Assembly (NCBI GenBank): GCA_050084515.1
Contig: CM114272.1
Location: 61,876,001 to 61,940,000, forward strand
Source: Blasia pusilla
Lineage: Eukaryota > Marchantiophyta > Marchantiopsida > Blasiales
Direction: 5' to 3'
DNA length: 64,000 nucleotides
Position numbers and translations under genes: made by a program. Below are positions 33,472 through 47,100 of this stretch, one piece after another; the first letter of the stretch is position 1; every line of letters starts with the position of its first letter. The notes beneath the pieces were generated by a model. That model ran no database searches, had not been told where the DNA came from, and saw only the letters and a program-made list of their open reading frames with translations.

Positions 33472-33688
33472 TAGTACATTACACTATACATAGCATATAG
33501 GTGAAAATCACTGAGGAAAGACATATTGTTAACTTAGTTCATCCTGCCAATTTAGTTGTTAATTTAATTCTTTTATTTATGTTACTCTTTTGTATCAAAA
33601 GAATAAAATAAATAAATTTACCCACCGAAGGCAAAACAAAGATTTTAAAAAAATACTCAAACCCCTTCCTCTTTTAATTATATAAATG
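33472..33688 (-). mobile_element. Decayed small Helitron
   Basis: Minus-strand start TTATATAATTAAAAGAGGAA and the following GGGGTTTGA match the 5' end of the Helitron at 4241-4424. Its 3' part shares GTGATTTTCAC and GTGTAATGT with the same element. The terminal CTRR is mutated. 32891-33471 holds nothing recognised. Confidence 0.5.
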
Positions 33689-36600
33689 CCCCTATTCATG
33701 GGTTGGACTTGCCATAACTCATGGGTTAGACTTGTATGAAAAGAGTCCAATAAGCGAAGACCAAGGCGCCCTAGAAAGGCCCAAAATAATGAGAGAAGGA
33801 AGAATTGGTTGGAGTAGTTTAAAATCTGCTGAACAAGAGAGAGTGGAGACTTTCCTCACGGCGAAGCGAACGGAAAGGACCCAAATCCACATGAGACACT
33901 CGCTACACCAGAATGAGCCCACAGAAATAAAGGAGGGAAAGGGCAAAAGTGATGCGCACAACAATTGTAACATGATGGGGGATAATATCATCGAGTTGCG
34001 CTACCACCTACTCCATGTCCCTGCCCGACTAATTACTCATCCAGCCCACCCAACTACGAGCGACGAAGCGGTGTCACGTTGGTAGATGCAACCCGTCTGT
34101 CATCATCATCGAAGGAGTGGAATCATCGAAATCATGGCGATCTCCTATGGATGAAGAAATAGTGAGTCGATTTATAGACTGGAATACGTTACAGCATCGT
34201 CTCGTGGAAGAGAATAGAAGACTTGAGGAGGATACGTCGTTATATTAAGTCTGAACAGAGCAGCTTTTTGTTGCGGAAGTCCAGACTCCGGACTCCAGAG
34301 GTCAGGAAATCGGGAAAAGCGGGAGGGAGGGAGGGAAGACACAAGCACATTTGCCGCCATTATAGGCAGTCGTTGCCGTTGACATGAAGTGGTGGATTTC
34401 TCAAGTCATCGTGTAGAGTCAGTCTGTCTGTCCGTCTGTCTGTCGCTAACATGCGATAACAGTGTGACGGGCCACAACTATTGCTATTTTCACCAGTTTC
34501 TTTTTGCGTGTAGGTTTTGTCGCCTCTGGAGGCAATTTGGATCAGACGGATGGAAAAGTCAGATGCGTGAGATTTTTTTTAATACCAGTGATGATGCCGG
34601 TGCACGACCGCACATATCACATGAACCTCACCGTCACTTCAGGATAGGATCCGCCGGTGTGTCGTCGGAATGGTAGGATATCGGTTGAATGAATGAAGAA
34701 AAGAAATTACTGTTAGGTTTGATATTATTTCGCCCCCCACCTCATCACCATTGAACGCTGCATCGCAGGTTGTCGTCACTTTCCTCGCTCTTCTCCGGTC
34801 GTGGAGATGTTGGCAAGCAACCATGATAGATAGATAGATAGATAGATAAATGCACGAGAGGGGGCAAGGTGCTGGAGTTGCGCTGTTGCTATTGGGTCGA
34901 CTCGTCATTAGGCGCCTGCTTTAGGTGCTATTTCGGGCGAGGCAAGATTTCCGAGAAGTTGGAATCCTCGCACGCCTTCTTGGCTTTCCTGCTGTGGAAT
35001 TGGCGAACCTAGTCAACACAGTGCGGAGGGAGGGAAAAGAGAGTCCGGAAGGAAGGCTGCTAGATATTTTATTTGTTTATAAACAGGAGGTTCCCTTTCA
35101 CGAACTAAATAACAATGAGTATACTCCCGACGTGTTTATTAAATGTTCCATTGCTATAATTAGTCAGATTGTGGTGTCTTGGAAAAGCTTTCTTTCTTTC
35201 TCCAGTTTACCTACGCTCCCATCTACATTTCCAGATTCCCAGGGCCTCATTTCCACACAACCTTTCTTTACGGAATTTGGCACGAGGGATCAAGATCTCG
35301 GACATCCAAGCAATCTTCGCCGGGCTTCAACCTTGGAGCAACCAATGGCTTCGCGAAAGCATCTGCAGTGACGAGGTGACGAAGGAGACAGAAACGTTCC
35401 ACACAGCAAGCCCTCACGATAAAGCGCGATTCCATTTCCACCCGAGACAGATCAGACCTGCAGGGGAGGGGAAAGAGAAAAAAAGTATGATGGGACGCAA
35501 CGACTACAACAACAATCTTGAGGGAAACAGGCGAGTCGCTTTCGTTCGCATAGGCGCCACGCAAAGCGATTCATCACGAGAAACGCGAGTCTTTTCGAAA
35601 GGTAGAGAAAGCGCCTACGAGACAACGTTCACCGGAGAGACGTGTGCAGGCACGCAGGCTAGGCTACCTTACTAAAAGCGGAGGGTGGCTATTTGTCTGT
35701 CCCACTCTAGACCTCCCTCCCCTCTGGTGCATAACATTGATTATACAATACAATCCAAACCTGCGAATCGAAAATTATCCTGGACAAGCATATCCACCGC
35801 TCCTTTCTGGCGCAGTCTCCAGGACATGCAGTCCTGGTGGGCCGGCAGGGGGACCATACCCCTTTGATGAGAGCGAGAAACTGGTGCACTGTGGTCAGTT
35901 TTGGGTGGTAGGTTCCAGATATGCCCAGCCCCGCGACCCGGCAAGATTCAGAAGGGATATTACTGCTCTGTTCCAGCCAATCGATCGGACGGGTAAAGTC
36001 AAACCGGGCGCTCGGGAAGTTGCAACTGGAGGACGCACCTTAAGCACCTTAAGCGGTAGTGTGGAAGAGGCGGTGTATGCGGTTATGCTTCGACCTACCG
36101 TCGGCAGCTGGAGAAAGTGCGCCAGAGTCGGTCGATGGATATAATTGAGGCGCTAATGACAACCATCCTTTCTCGGCGAGCGCGGCCACCAAAACCAAGG
36201 AATTCGGAACGAGTTCGAGAGCTAAAATTGGGCGAGTGATAAGGACCATGCTGGTTGTATATGGAAACTGTTCGGAGCGGAGCTCCATCTCCCCAATTTT
36301 AGCCGTCGCTGCAAAGCTAGCAACTGCAGCGCGACGATCGATGATCGATCCGTGCTCGATCCTACACGAGTGCGAGTGAGCCAAATTTAGATCCAGCAGG
36401 ACTGGATGTCGTACAGTGCAGACAGAGTGGAACCAGGAGCAATCGAGAACCACGCCAGAGGATTCAGTAAGTTGTCGTCGTCGTCACACGACGACAAATT
36501 AGGCGAGCAGTGCGCCGTCGTTATTTTAGGGAAAGTTCCTCCGACATGCGACTTCGTCAATTATAAACCCGCGCTCGTAAATTCTGCGTGCGGAACCGTG

Positions 36601-38784
36601 TCGTCATTTTCACTCGGCAGATGCATCCTCCACCAAATAATCTCGTCCTCTGCGGGGGAGAGAGAGAGAGAGGAAGGAAAGAAAAGGCGTCCATGCGTAG
36701 AAAACGGATGAGAAGGAGGTCCGACATTTGTATCGATGAAAACAACAAAACGTTTCTGTCAACAAGATGAACAAGATATGCGGTAGGAAAGTGCGGGCGC
36801 ATAATGAATGGGGAAGGAATCCACCGATATTATTTCTAGCAGGTGGGTGGAAAGATCCGAGGACTGGGATTGATTCTATCAGCTTGACGTATTGCGACTA
36901 GTTAGCCAGATAAGATCAGGTCAAATCTTGGGAATTGTAAAATTGGGGTTGAGTGGATGGATTGCCTGGGCTTCCGATCCTTGGAAGTAGTCCCGAGTAA
37001 TGTACAGATCCACATTCTACGGTGGTCATCATCATCATCATCGTCAAATAAAGAAAGGACTTGATATTTTCAGGCGTTCTACAGTTGCCGGGTTGAATGA
37101 AACGGTACACTCGATTTTTCTTTCCCCGTGTAAATGACAATTTTGTTGTTACCGATGGTACGATGGGCCAGCGGCTCGTCATTCTTGGCGGACCAACATG
37201 CGTCCATACGGTCAGTGTGGCGAGTAATGTATGGAGTACACCTTAGAATCATTAAAATTTCTGTCCGCGGTATCGAAAATTTCTGTCTCCATCATGCAAA
37301 TAAAACTGTCTGCGTATCTACAGCCCCGGTGCGAGCTATGGCGCAACCGATCTCGGGTCCGTAGGAGTGATTAGCTGGATGCTCCAACAGAGCATTTAAA
37401 GCCGGCCCATGCAATTCGTGAATTGTCATCTGTCATGCGGGAAAGGAAGGAGGACAAGTAAAAAGTGGTTCAAACCCCGGTGTAAGGGACGAGACAGGAG
37501 AGACGTTGGGCCGATGGAATAAAGTTCACGGTAGAATGATGGTACATGAACAAGTGTAAGTGAGTACGATACGCACGAATGGTAGTGGCCTAAGACGTGG
37601 TATGACAGTAGACTTGGGGGGGAGGGTGCGCAGTGACGGATGAGGCGGGCTGACAGACAGCGAAATGAGTGAGATAGACGCCGGAACTTCCTCCAGCTGG
37701 TTGGCGAGGGATAGAAAGCGGGAACGAACGGATGGGGATTGCTGCATGAATCGGAAAGGAGTTTCCCAGAGCCACATGGGTGGAGGAGCGCAGACAGAGC
37801 GAAGAGAGCAGCAAGCAACAAAGTGGCAGCTAGTGGGTCGAGTGGAGCGGTAGCACCGTAGCGGTGATGGTGGTGAAGTGAGAAGGAGGAAGAAAAAAAA
37901 CAAAAGGAAAGGAAAGAAGGCAGAGGGGGGAAAAAACAAAACAAAACAAAAGAGGGAGAAAAGCAGCATTCTACCCAATCCTCGAGTTAGATACCGAAGC
38001 GGAGCGACCGAGTAGAGAGCAGTCAGGGACAGCATGCCGAGATTGACCTCGATCGGCATGCCGTGGCAGAGGAACCTCCGTCCCAACCACTCCCTCAGAA
38101 CTGCGCGCAAACAAGACAGTAGTGCTCTAGCTGTGGAGGCGAGCTGAGGCGAGCGGTGTAGGCGGTCAGCGGTGCAACTGCTGCGGCAGCTTTGGGTCGC
38201 TTACACAGTACTACTAGCGCCACCCTGTACAGTCGCACACCATGCACGCCAAGCGACATACACGGCGCGACGTGTTGGCGAGGCTTACGACGATATTCCA
38301 CGTGAAGCGGTGCGCGCGCACAGGTGGCCATACCATAGTCCGGTCCTGACTCCAGACTCCATAGCTAGCGAACGAACATCAACAACAAAAAAGAGGTTCC
38401 TCCTCTCCTGCGCCCGTTGCTTCCGTTCCTGCGCTCGTTGCTTCCCTTCCTTCCTTCGATGACGCCGGCGACCACTTTACTAGCCGTTTGAAGTGCGTGG
38501 AGTGAGCCACGTGGGTAATTTGGCAGACACACCCCGACCCGATTTTTTATTATTATTATTATTATTGTTCTTGTTGCGCCTATCCAGGAATCCGTGCGCA
38601 GTTACGCATCACCGGCGGATTCCTATACCTCATCTCTGTACATGATTCGGTCGCTCTCGCTGCTCGCAGCGGAGATTTTCGGCCCGACTTCGACGGCCCG
38701 TCATAATAGTAACACATTCCGATGCCACCCAAACGAACAAGAGCCCGCATCTGCTGCTCTGCTCTGCGAGTTCGTTCGACTCGT

Positions 38785-39175
38785 TAGTGAAACACGACTC
38801 GTCCTTCTCTCTAGCGCGAGCCCCCATGCCACGGAGTCTATAGTCCGTTCTTCAGACTTCTTCTCCGGTTCTCCCCCTCACCTCAGCCAATCGGATGCAG
38901 TCAGTCCAGTGCAGTGGTGGGCCGACGCCTCAGCAGCAGTCCGCAGAAGGTGCCAGCACCGGCAGAGCGCAGAGCACCCTCAGTAGAGGAGCGAAGGCTA
39001 AAGTTGGTCCAGCGCCAAACCGACTGCTGGAGCAGGAAGGAGCCAACCCTCTCCGTCCGCTTTCTCTTTCGCTCCAATGAATGAATGATGGTCCCATCTG
39101 ACAGGATTCCGACTCGGGGCTCCAGGCCTCGAAGACCATGCGCTCGTTCCCCCACCCGACACAGCGGCCTTGTTT
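38785..39175 (+). repeat. Diverged segmental duplication, copy 1
   Basis: Colinear with 61295-61715 through GAAACACGACTC, TAGAGG, AAAGTTGGT...CGCCAAA, CTGGAGCAG, TGAATGA, TCTCGAAGACCA-like and CCGAC/CCTGACC...ACAGCG blocks, with many indels. No coding function is seen. Confidence 0.55.
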
Positions 39176-39176
39176 A

Positions 39177-39228
39177 TAGTAGTAGTAGTAGTAGTAATAA
39201 TAATTATAATCATCATAATAATAATAAG
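39177..39228 (+). repeat. TAG/TAA trinucleotide microsatellite
   Basis: Runs of AGT followed by AAT/AAC units. The minus-strand open stretch across it gives a poly-tyrosine/isoleucine/threonine run, which is a repeat artefact. Confidence 0.85.
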
Positions 39229-41079
39229 TGCAATAGGAGGGCCCCGACGAATGCGTCGTCTTGGCCAACTCGCTGAGCTGCATTGATCGATGCATGGTAT
39301 TCCAGTAAAAAGTAGTGTTTAAGGGAAAGCGCAGATCTCAAAATAGTAAGCGAAATTTGTTCTCAGTCGGTATGGATGCTGTCAGCTTGTCCTAATCTGG
39401 GTGCATCGATCGGATGAGGGAACCTTGAAATGGTCCTAACTGGTCATTACCACGTCATCGAGATCGAGAAGATGGTCATCGTGTCCAGCCCGGATCCTGT
39501 TTCATAAACCACCGTCGATTCGACATAACTTCATTCGGTGAAGATTAATGTGGGGGTCCAAGTATTTGCCAGTCTACTTGCTGCGGAGACTTCGCTGGGA
39601 AGGAAACCTCCCTCATTTCTAAACTAAAAGACAATACCCTAAAGCCTCATCATTCCTCATGCTTATGATCGCTTTGTTTTTCTTTCGCGAGCGCACCTCC
39701 ACTTCTTTCTTCTTTTTCCATGCAGGAATGTAGACTTCTGCACCCCCCCGCCCATACGGACGCGTGATGTATCTATCCCAAGCCCATTACGATCGCATAT
39801 ATCTAAAAAAAACAACCGCGTCTGGCTACGAACGGAGTTGTGGTATCGTGCCGCTAGAGGTCAAAAGTAGCTGTATTGCCAGAGTCCTGATCGATGACTT
39901 GGTACCATACGATTCAGCAGAGCCCCAATCCAGCGATGCTTCCCTTGCGTGGCCAACAATTACTTCGTGTGCGACTACGGCAGCACGGCTACTCATGTAT
40001 GCACTGTAGGTGATAGATAGTAAGTAGGTCGAGGATCGGAGTTGATTGCAAATCGAATTCGGTTGGTTTGCTCCTTTCGAGCTCGTTGAACGAGTCCTCC
40101 TCTGGAACCGTCATGAGGTTGTGAAAACGTGTGAATTTTCCTGCGAACGGAAACGTAAATCCTCCTTTTAATTAATAAAACCCGTTCCGAACAAAGTAGC
40201 TTTAGATCAGGAGGCTCTGTTGACTTGCAAATCGTCCAGACAGTCCTAGTCCTGGATACTCTATCCATTCAGCCGTTTGGAACATCGACTGTTGTTGGCG
40301 GAGGGTAGACGATGCGAACAGTCGACTGATCGATCGGTTGACTGACTCCCTCTGGCGCTACAGGAAACATGGACGGAATTCGTCTGCTCGAATGTGCGAG
40401 TTGTTTCAGGTCCGGAGAGGGGTGTGTACTACTGCTGTGGCGGGCTGAATGAAAAAAGCTGAAGTAGAGCCATTTCCACACGGTTCCTCTGCACTCACGA
40501 AGATCAGACTCATTCTAAAGATGCACCGGTTCTGGATTTTTCCTGAATGGAAAACCTTCGAGACTCGGTGCTGCTGAACTCCACGAGTTTTGTACGCATC
40601 GGGATGTGTCACACTGTTTGGGCCGCTTCATAATGCCAACACAACACGTATGACGGCACTGGTGATGACAGAATCCCTCACCCTTTATTACACGGAAATG
40701 AACACACATTGGTCCATCGCCCATGCCTTGTAAAAAGCACCACCTTGGTCATGTCCCATCCCATCCCATATTCCCAATGTAAATGATTTCTAGCTCTGGC
40801 GCAACTGAAGTGGTTGACACTCGTAACTCTCGAGCTCCTTGAATCAATCAATCAATAGCCATCTCTTCGAAACCGATTCATTAGACGACCAGGAAAAAAT
40901 ATGGACTACCCAATGAGCACCAGACAACTCTCCGAAATGAAAACTTTGCGATTTTCCGTAATCGCCGTCACGACTTCCGTGTAGTCCGGCCATCAAGGCA
41001 ACTCGAAAACCCGTCGGTCGCTAACTAATAAAAAGGCCGTTGATTGAAGTGCTTAGTGGTTCGTTCCAACATATTTATA

Positions 41080-41470
41080 TGTGCCCTTTTCGACTCGTTC
41101 CAGCGTAGTACTATAGTAAAATAAACCACAATGAAAACGTTTGATGGAAAACCCATCGAAGATACGAGAAATATGAAAGAGGGGGCATAGAGAGCCAAAA
41201 ACCCAGCGAAAATAAACCTCGATAAAAACGTTTGATGGAAAACCCATCAAAGATACAAGAGATATATAAGGGGGGCAACAGAGAGCCAAAACCCCAGCGT
41301 AGTATTTTAGTAAAATAGACCTCAATAAAAATATTTGATGGAAAACCCTTAAAGATAAAAAAAATTGGAGGGCATAGAGAGACAAAAACCCAAGGAAATT
41401 AATTTTAATAGAAACTGGGATGGAAAACCCATCGGGGATACGAAGGAGGGGGGCATAGAGAGAAAAAAGG
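41080..41470. repeat. Minisatellite of about 82-103 bp units, four copies
   Basis: GATGGAAAACCC recurs at 41143, 41234, 41337 and 41419. Each is followed by ATCGAAGATACGAGA-like, GGGGGCATAGAGAG and CAAAAACCC blocks. On the minus strand the first three units keep one open frame (41053-41385) that reads as a repeated hydrophobic peptide. No family is recognised. Confidence 0.75.
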
Positions 41471-44138
41471 GGGCCTTCCCCGTAGTAAAGACAGCGATTT
41501 GAAGTTTAACCACTCACTAATATCTACAAGAACAAGGTACTTCTTCTCGCGTATGAACGGATGGAGAATCGGTGGCCACACGCTTTTTGCCATATGACAA
41601 AGCCCTCGTTTCGTGAAGGAAGTACCATTTGGATCTACCCAACTCTATGCTTCTTTGAAAAGTGATGGAGTGATCACTTGGATGGAGCATGGCTTCAATG
41701 ATTTGTTTTTCTAAGTATAGAATAAAAAATAAAAAAAGCTTGGAGTAGCAGTTTCATAACTCGCCAGGCTGCCATGATCGATCTCCTTCCTCACATGCAC
41801 GGAAAACTAGATCTACAATCGAGGAAGGTCTCACCAATGTGGGTATTGTAGAACAATCATGCCATTGAAGACTTTGAGAGCATGGAGTTATGAAAGAGTA
41901 CGGTCACCCCACATAACACGGGAAAGTTTTTAGGCAAGGTCTGAAAACTACACAACTTGCTTATGGAGGTGTCTTGTAGATCTAGAGAAAAGAGTTCAAC
42001 TATACCGTTTATCAATTCCTTACGCACGGGCCTCGCCTACCAATGACTCTAATGAGACCCTCACGATTTTCGAAGTTTCAAAGTTGGCACCTTTTGTGGC
42101 TTTTGGAGTGGTGGAAACTTCCGTCTTGAAACTTGAACTCAAAGCTTTTGGGCTTTGGAAATTTCGTCCACTAATGACCAGCAGCTTAGTTTTCACCCCT
42201 TAACTCTCTTTCTTGATCGTTTGAGAAAAGAAACGAATAACTTTCGCGTTTTGTGGAAAAAGTTAAAGTGAGTTCTATCTTTGTGAGACCTTCAACATGA
42301 AGCTCTACTCAAATGTATTCTCTCTATAACTATCCTCCATGGAGAGGTGGTGTGAAGAGGTAATGTGATGATGAGGCAACTCCATATCCACAATATTTTT
42401 GGGTTTCAAATTAAACTTATTCTAGAACTTGGTATTGCCTTTATGGGGAACATGGGTTTTGCGCAAAATCTATCATAATGTTTGAGAAAGGGTTCTTGAT
42501 TTCCTAGTTTGTGAATTGTTGAGATTTGAAAGAATCATCACATGAACCTTTAGGGCATGTGCTACATGAATATTCTCTCTTTGTTGTTGTGAAAGACAAC
42601 AACAAAGAGAGATGAACCACACCCAACATATTTCCACATTTCAAAATAGTCATATGCATCCAAAAGTCGTAAGAGAATCGAGTGTTGAGTAGGTAATTAC
42701 TTCAAGGTTGTTTCAAAGTACTAGTAAGGATGCATGTTTGATGCATTTGCATCGAACCATAGTCTTGAAATATCGTATATAGTCACATAGCACAACAAAT
42801 GGATCTCTTCAAGGAAAATATTACACTTCGAATTCAAGGAGAGTGCCGAGCGTATATGCATCTCTAGTCAAGTCCACATTACAATCACCTCGATCTCCCC
42901 CAATATATAAGACTAACTATAACACATAAATACATTCATACTTGCACATGAAGACCACATAGTTGGTCAAAGGTCACGGTGTACAAGGTATGTAAGATGG
43001 GAAGATGGTACACACCAAGTCAATTCGTCATCCAAAATAGAAAATTAGGGAATCTCTCTTAATCATTCATCCCTACACAACAAATTGTAACCAAACTCAC
43101 ACAATCACTTGGAACAAAAATACATTTGAGCAACTTGATAACTCCTAACATTCTTGACGCAATAGAACTTTAACTTTCGACCAACTTCATTGTGATACAA
43201 TAATAATGAAAAATGTAACACGACACTACTTTTTCATAATATTTGGAACGATCTTGCTACATTATCATAATCTTACCTTTAATTTTTTTTAAACCATTGT
43301 TTCATATTTAGATGTGTAAGCCACCATATCCCATAGTGAGCAAAAGTGTTGTAGGATTATGTGTACATGTAAATTATCAATTCTTTTTTTAACTTGAAAG
43401 GTTAAATCTTTTTTTATGTTGGGTGCTTCTTTTGGTTAGCTTGGATCTAGACAAGAAGGGACGGAGAGGTTGTACTTTCCATGGTAACATGCTTTCAAAT
43501 TCTTGGGCTTCTAATCATTGTGAGACACCTCTTCACAATTGCTTGAGAATAGATGTACGTTTGAGGTTGAGACTCGTTGGGTGTGGACAAAAGCCTCACA
43601 TGGGAGAATTTATGAAGTGCATGCCATTGATACAAATGCCCTCCAATGGAAGGAAGCAACGGGAAGGATATGTTTCAAGAAAAATTGTGACATCCATGTA
43701 CAAAAGCAAAACTACCATAAGATAAATAACACTACTACACTCGAGGCAACTTTGAGAGTGTCTATAACTGCAAACTAGTTGCAACACGGAGGTTACACGT
43801 CATAGAGTTTGATCCCTATATACTTGTCCTAGCTTCGTCTCAACCCTGAGTCTCCTACTTGCAAAGCAGAAGACTTAGGTTGAGTCCCAAAGACACAACT
43901 AGTTACACGCTCCATAGGAAGCCAAGAAATGACCAAGCGCTAACCGATTCGAGTCTCCCTAAGTACGTACTATCTTCCTAGGAATCCTCTTTCCCAAAAC
44001 TCAACAATCTTCTCAAGTTTCTTTCTATACAAAAGCGCATCGGTTATTTCCTCAAGGTCCGTCCCCTAGCTCAAATCTGAAACACATCCAAAAATGCATC
44101 ATGGTTAGTTCTTGATTTAAGGACTTGAGTGAGAGTGT
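41471..44138. other. Intergenic stretch with one perfect hairpin
   Basis: No recognisable gene. At 42574-42612 a 17-bp perfect inverted repeat (TCTCTCTTTGTTGTTGT / reverse complement) surrounds a GAAAG loop. Open stretches at 43423-43787 have no recognised domain. Confidence 0.5.
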
Positions 44139-44152
44139 CCCCCCCCCCCCCC
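44139..44152 (+). repeat. Homopolymer run C14
   Basis: Fourteen consecutive C residues; the length may be affected by sequencing error. Confidence 0.85.
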
Positions 44153-44159
44153 ATGTAGG

Positions 44160-47100
44160 TGCTTCTTGGTTCCCCCGGTTCTTCTGGGAAATCCCAACTT
44201 CCCCATTATCTCACCTTGGGCCCTTGATTTTGTCCCTCAATCAGAACGTGGTTTGCGATCCACACACCGTCATTTCACTAGTTATCCATCAAGAAAGCTT
44301 GGCGGAGGCTTCCTGCACATCATGCATTTCTCAGCTCCCCAAATGCATCTTGGGTCTTCAACCCATCTGAAATCTCATCCAAAGAAAATAGACCCAAGCC
44401 ATTTCCAAACATGGAAGGGTGTACAATCCAACGATGGCCCCACACCTCAAAAGGCATATCCAATGTATAGCACGGTAACGCCTCATCCCCTAAACCAAAC
44501 ACATGAGGATTGGAGTCTTTGATGACTTTGAAACACACGCTCAAAGAAAGAGTTGTCATAAATAACCATAACGTACGGTCCGCCATAACATCACCTCCTG
44601 GGTGCTCAAAGCTCCCTCTAAATATGCAGAGGTTGCCCCTCTTCCACATACTCACACGGAGGGACTAGAAGTGTAATTATTCTACTTGTTGGAACATGTT
44701 TCACTTGCTCGCCATCAACTAGTACTTCAGAAGGTGTAACAACATCTGCAAGTACCACCAACTCTTCAATCTCTTCCAATGTGCTTACCTCTCTAACCAC
44801 TAGAATCGTTGGTCATCTCCCTTGCCTCACAACATGGGATCCAATAACATGAGAGTTTTGTAACACATTTCCCTGAGAATGGTTACAAGGGTAATGCTCC
44901 TTGTATTTCTCAAGCTCCTCCTCTTCTACCTCCTTCCTTGGTCAGCAAGTTATGAACCTTCTAATACCTCTGTGAGACGTATGCCATTGTTGACAACTTC
45001 TCGAACTTGTAGAAGAAGTAGTAATACTCAAGATAACAATACAACTTGAGCTTGAACTAGAGGGGGATCCGTGTTGCCAATGATGCCAATGTCTCTTCCT
45101 CTCTTAACCCCTCAAAATCCCTCTATCACCTCTCCTATGTTGTTGTATGTGGTCCTCTTTGTCTTCTGACAAGGTATCCCGTCTCATCCACCTTGTCTTC
45201 CTTTCATGTGTGTGTGTGTGCCTTGAATATTCTCCTGGTTTAAGAATTTTGATTAAAAAGTTCTAGTCCTTCACTCAAAAACCGAATCTCCTCTATGGGA
45301 ATCCCAAATAGAAATGTTTGAAATCTAGATGTGAAGGTTCATGTCAGATGCAATGTCAATATCACATATGGGGAAGGGGTCCCATAGGCTAGTTAAGGTT
45401 CCCATGGACTATGGGACTACTAAGCAATAAGATTAAATGTGCAAAGGCTATGTCCTTTGGGAGGGTTTGAAGAGAAGCAAGAGGTTGGATGTGCATGTGT
45501 GGGCAGAAATGAGGGAAGAGTGGGCCAATCACTCACACATAGCAGACTCCTTCATAAAGGAGGAGATGGTCTCTATCTTGAAAGACAAGAGGCACTGCAA
45601 GAATAGGCTAGTGATGAAGCTCAAGAATGACGGCGAGTACAACAAGCCTCGTGGCATGAACAAGGAGACCTTCTAGGCAATAGTAAAGGACTTGCAATAA
45701 TAAGGCTCCTATAGGGATTTCCACGAGCAATGAGCAATGATAGGCCATAAGAGACCTAAACCCTAAATGCTTTGGCCAAGGAAGTTTCCCTACCTAAGTG
45801 GGAAGATCTTTAAGTAGTCATGCAAAAAGAATAATTTGGGATTCGAAAGATGTTTATGCAATAATTTTACCTCATGTAGGATGTCGTAAATTATTTCTTT
45901 ACCGCCTCTTTATAATCTATCCACCCTCTTAAACTCTTTTACCCCCTCTAAAATATCATAAAAAATCTATGACATGGTATTTACAATGTAAGAACATCAT
46001 AACTTACAACCACCTTTGGATCACTTTTAGGGTCATAAACAACGTTGGAGGCATCACAAATTGGCGTTGCCACATCATAAAGACTAGGGAATTTAGGTGA
46101 CATCGCCCTAGACCTTGTAAAAGTGTCCCTCCATTTGTGGTCCAAGTTTTTGTGGGTTTTTACATCATGTTGGACATCATAATAGAATAGAGGAGATTCA
46201 ACCCCTCCCCCCCCTATTTTATTGAATTTTCTTGCAAAAATTTTCTTCCATCATATGCATTTTATTTCCATTCTCAATTTTTCTTTTGGTTTCTTGTCCA
46301 TAGAAACTGTCACAACCCTCATAACCTCATGTGCGCTGATGCAAAACATCAAGAGTCTAGTAGGTTTATACTAGGATGGATGAGCGTCGGAGAAATCTCT
46401 TGAAGGAGACATGAGATGTAACATGCGAGCAAGGTTGAGCATTTTATATGTTAATGGTTGCAACTCGGGAAAACTAGACCAAACGTGAATCAAGACTTGA
46501 GAAGAGTCCAGTCTTAGAAAAGTGTGTTGCCAAAGAGGATGAGAACCGGAATTGGAACTTGACTAAGGTTTGGGTTTCACTATGTTTTAGGTCATGACGG
46601 CCATACGCAAGGTGCATTGAGGACAAGTAAGGTGACATGGGAAATATTATGCAAAGCCAATTCCAAGGCATAAAATAGTTAGACAAACGCATAAGTAGAG
46701 ATTGAGAAACATCCCAAAACCTGTTGCAAAGATAGTTGGGTTGAGGGCCAAAAGGAGCATCCCGAGAGGACTTTCTTAAAGATAGGGGGAGGTTAGAGAA
46801 CCTCATAAGTAAATATAATGGGGAGAATCTTCGAGGATGCTTGGGACTTGAACTCAACTTTGGGGAGCCATGGGGCGAATGAAGGGCACGGAATATATCA
46901 AGAGGTTTGAGGTTGATGTTGGGATGAGAACACCAAACCAAGTCTAAGGGAGTGAATTTTGGAGGTCACGCTCGGATTCCAACCCGTAACTTATTTCTTG
47001 GGTCTTTTTTAGGGACTCATGCAAGGTTCATTGGACAGTTGGGACCGCTAGGTGTGCAAGTGTCATTTTAGGTGCCTTCATGTGTTGGCAAATGAGAAGT

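Larger units (their letters stand above)
33700..41080. other. GC-richer domain with microsatellites, no recognisable gene
   Basis: Many open stretches of 60-190 codons exist on both strands, but none shows a domain, a plausible exon series or consistent codon use. Simple repeats: GTCTGTCTGTCC-like near 34423-34443, GATA at 34828-34848, TTA at about 38545-38569, and TAG/TAA at 39177-39228. The texture resembles long untranslated or promoter DNA of a plant gene. A diverged copy of 38785-39175 lies at 61295-61715. RNA data would be needed to see a transcript. Confidence 0.4.

Noticed and set aside
37526-38110. 194-codon minus-strand open stretch rich in Ser, Leu, Phe and Pro
   Set aside because: It overlaps another long frame (37426-37944), translates purine-rich simple sequence and has no recognisable domain.
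38930-39295. Open stretch of 121 codons with a poly-Tyr run
   Set aside because: Created by the TAG/TAA microsatellite.
46474-46941. 155-codon minus-strand open stretch as a gene
   Set aside because: No domain, no neighbouring exon-like frame, and unusual residue make-up; kept only as part of an unassigned stretch.
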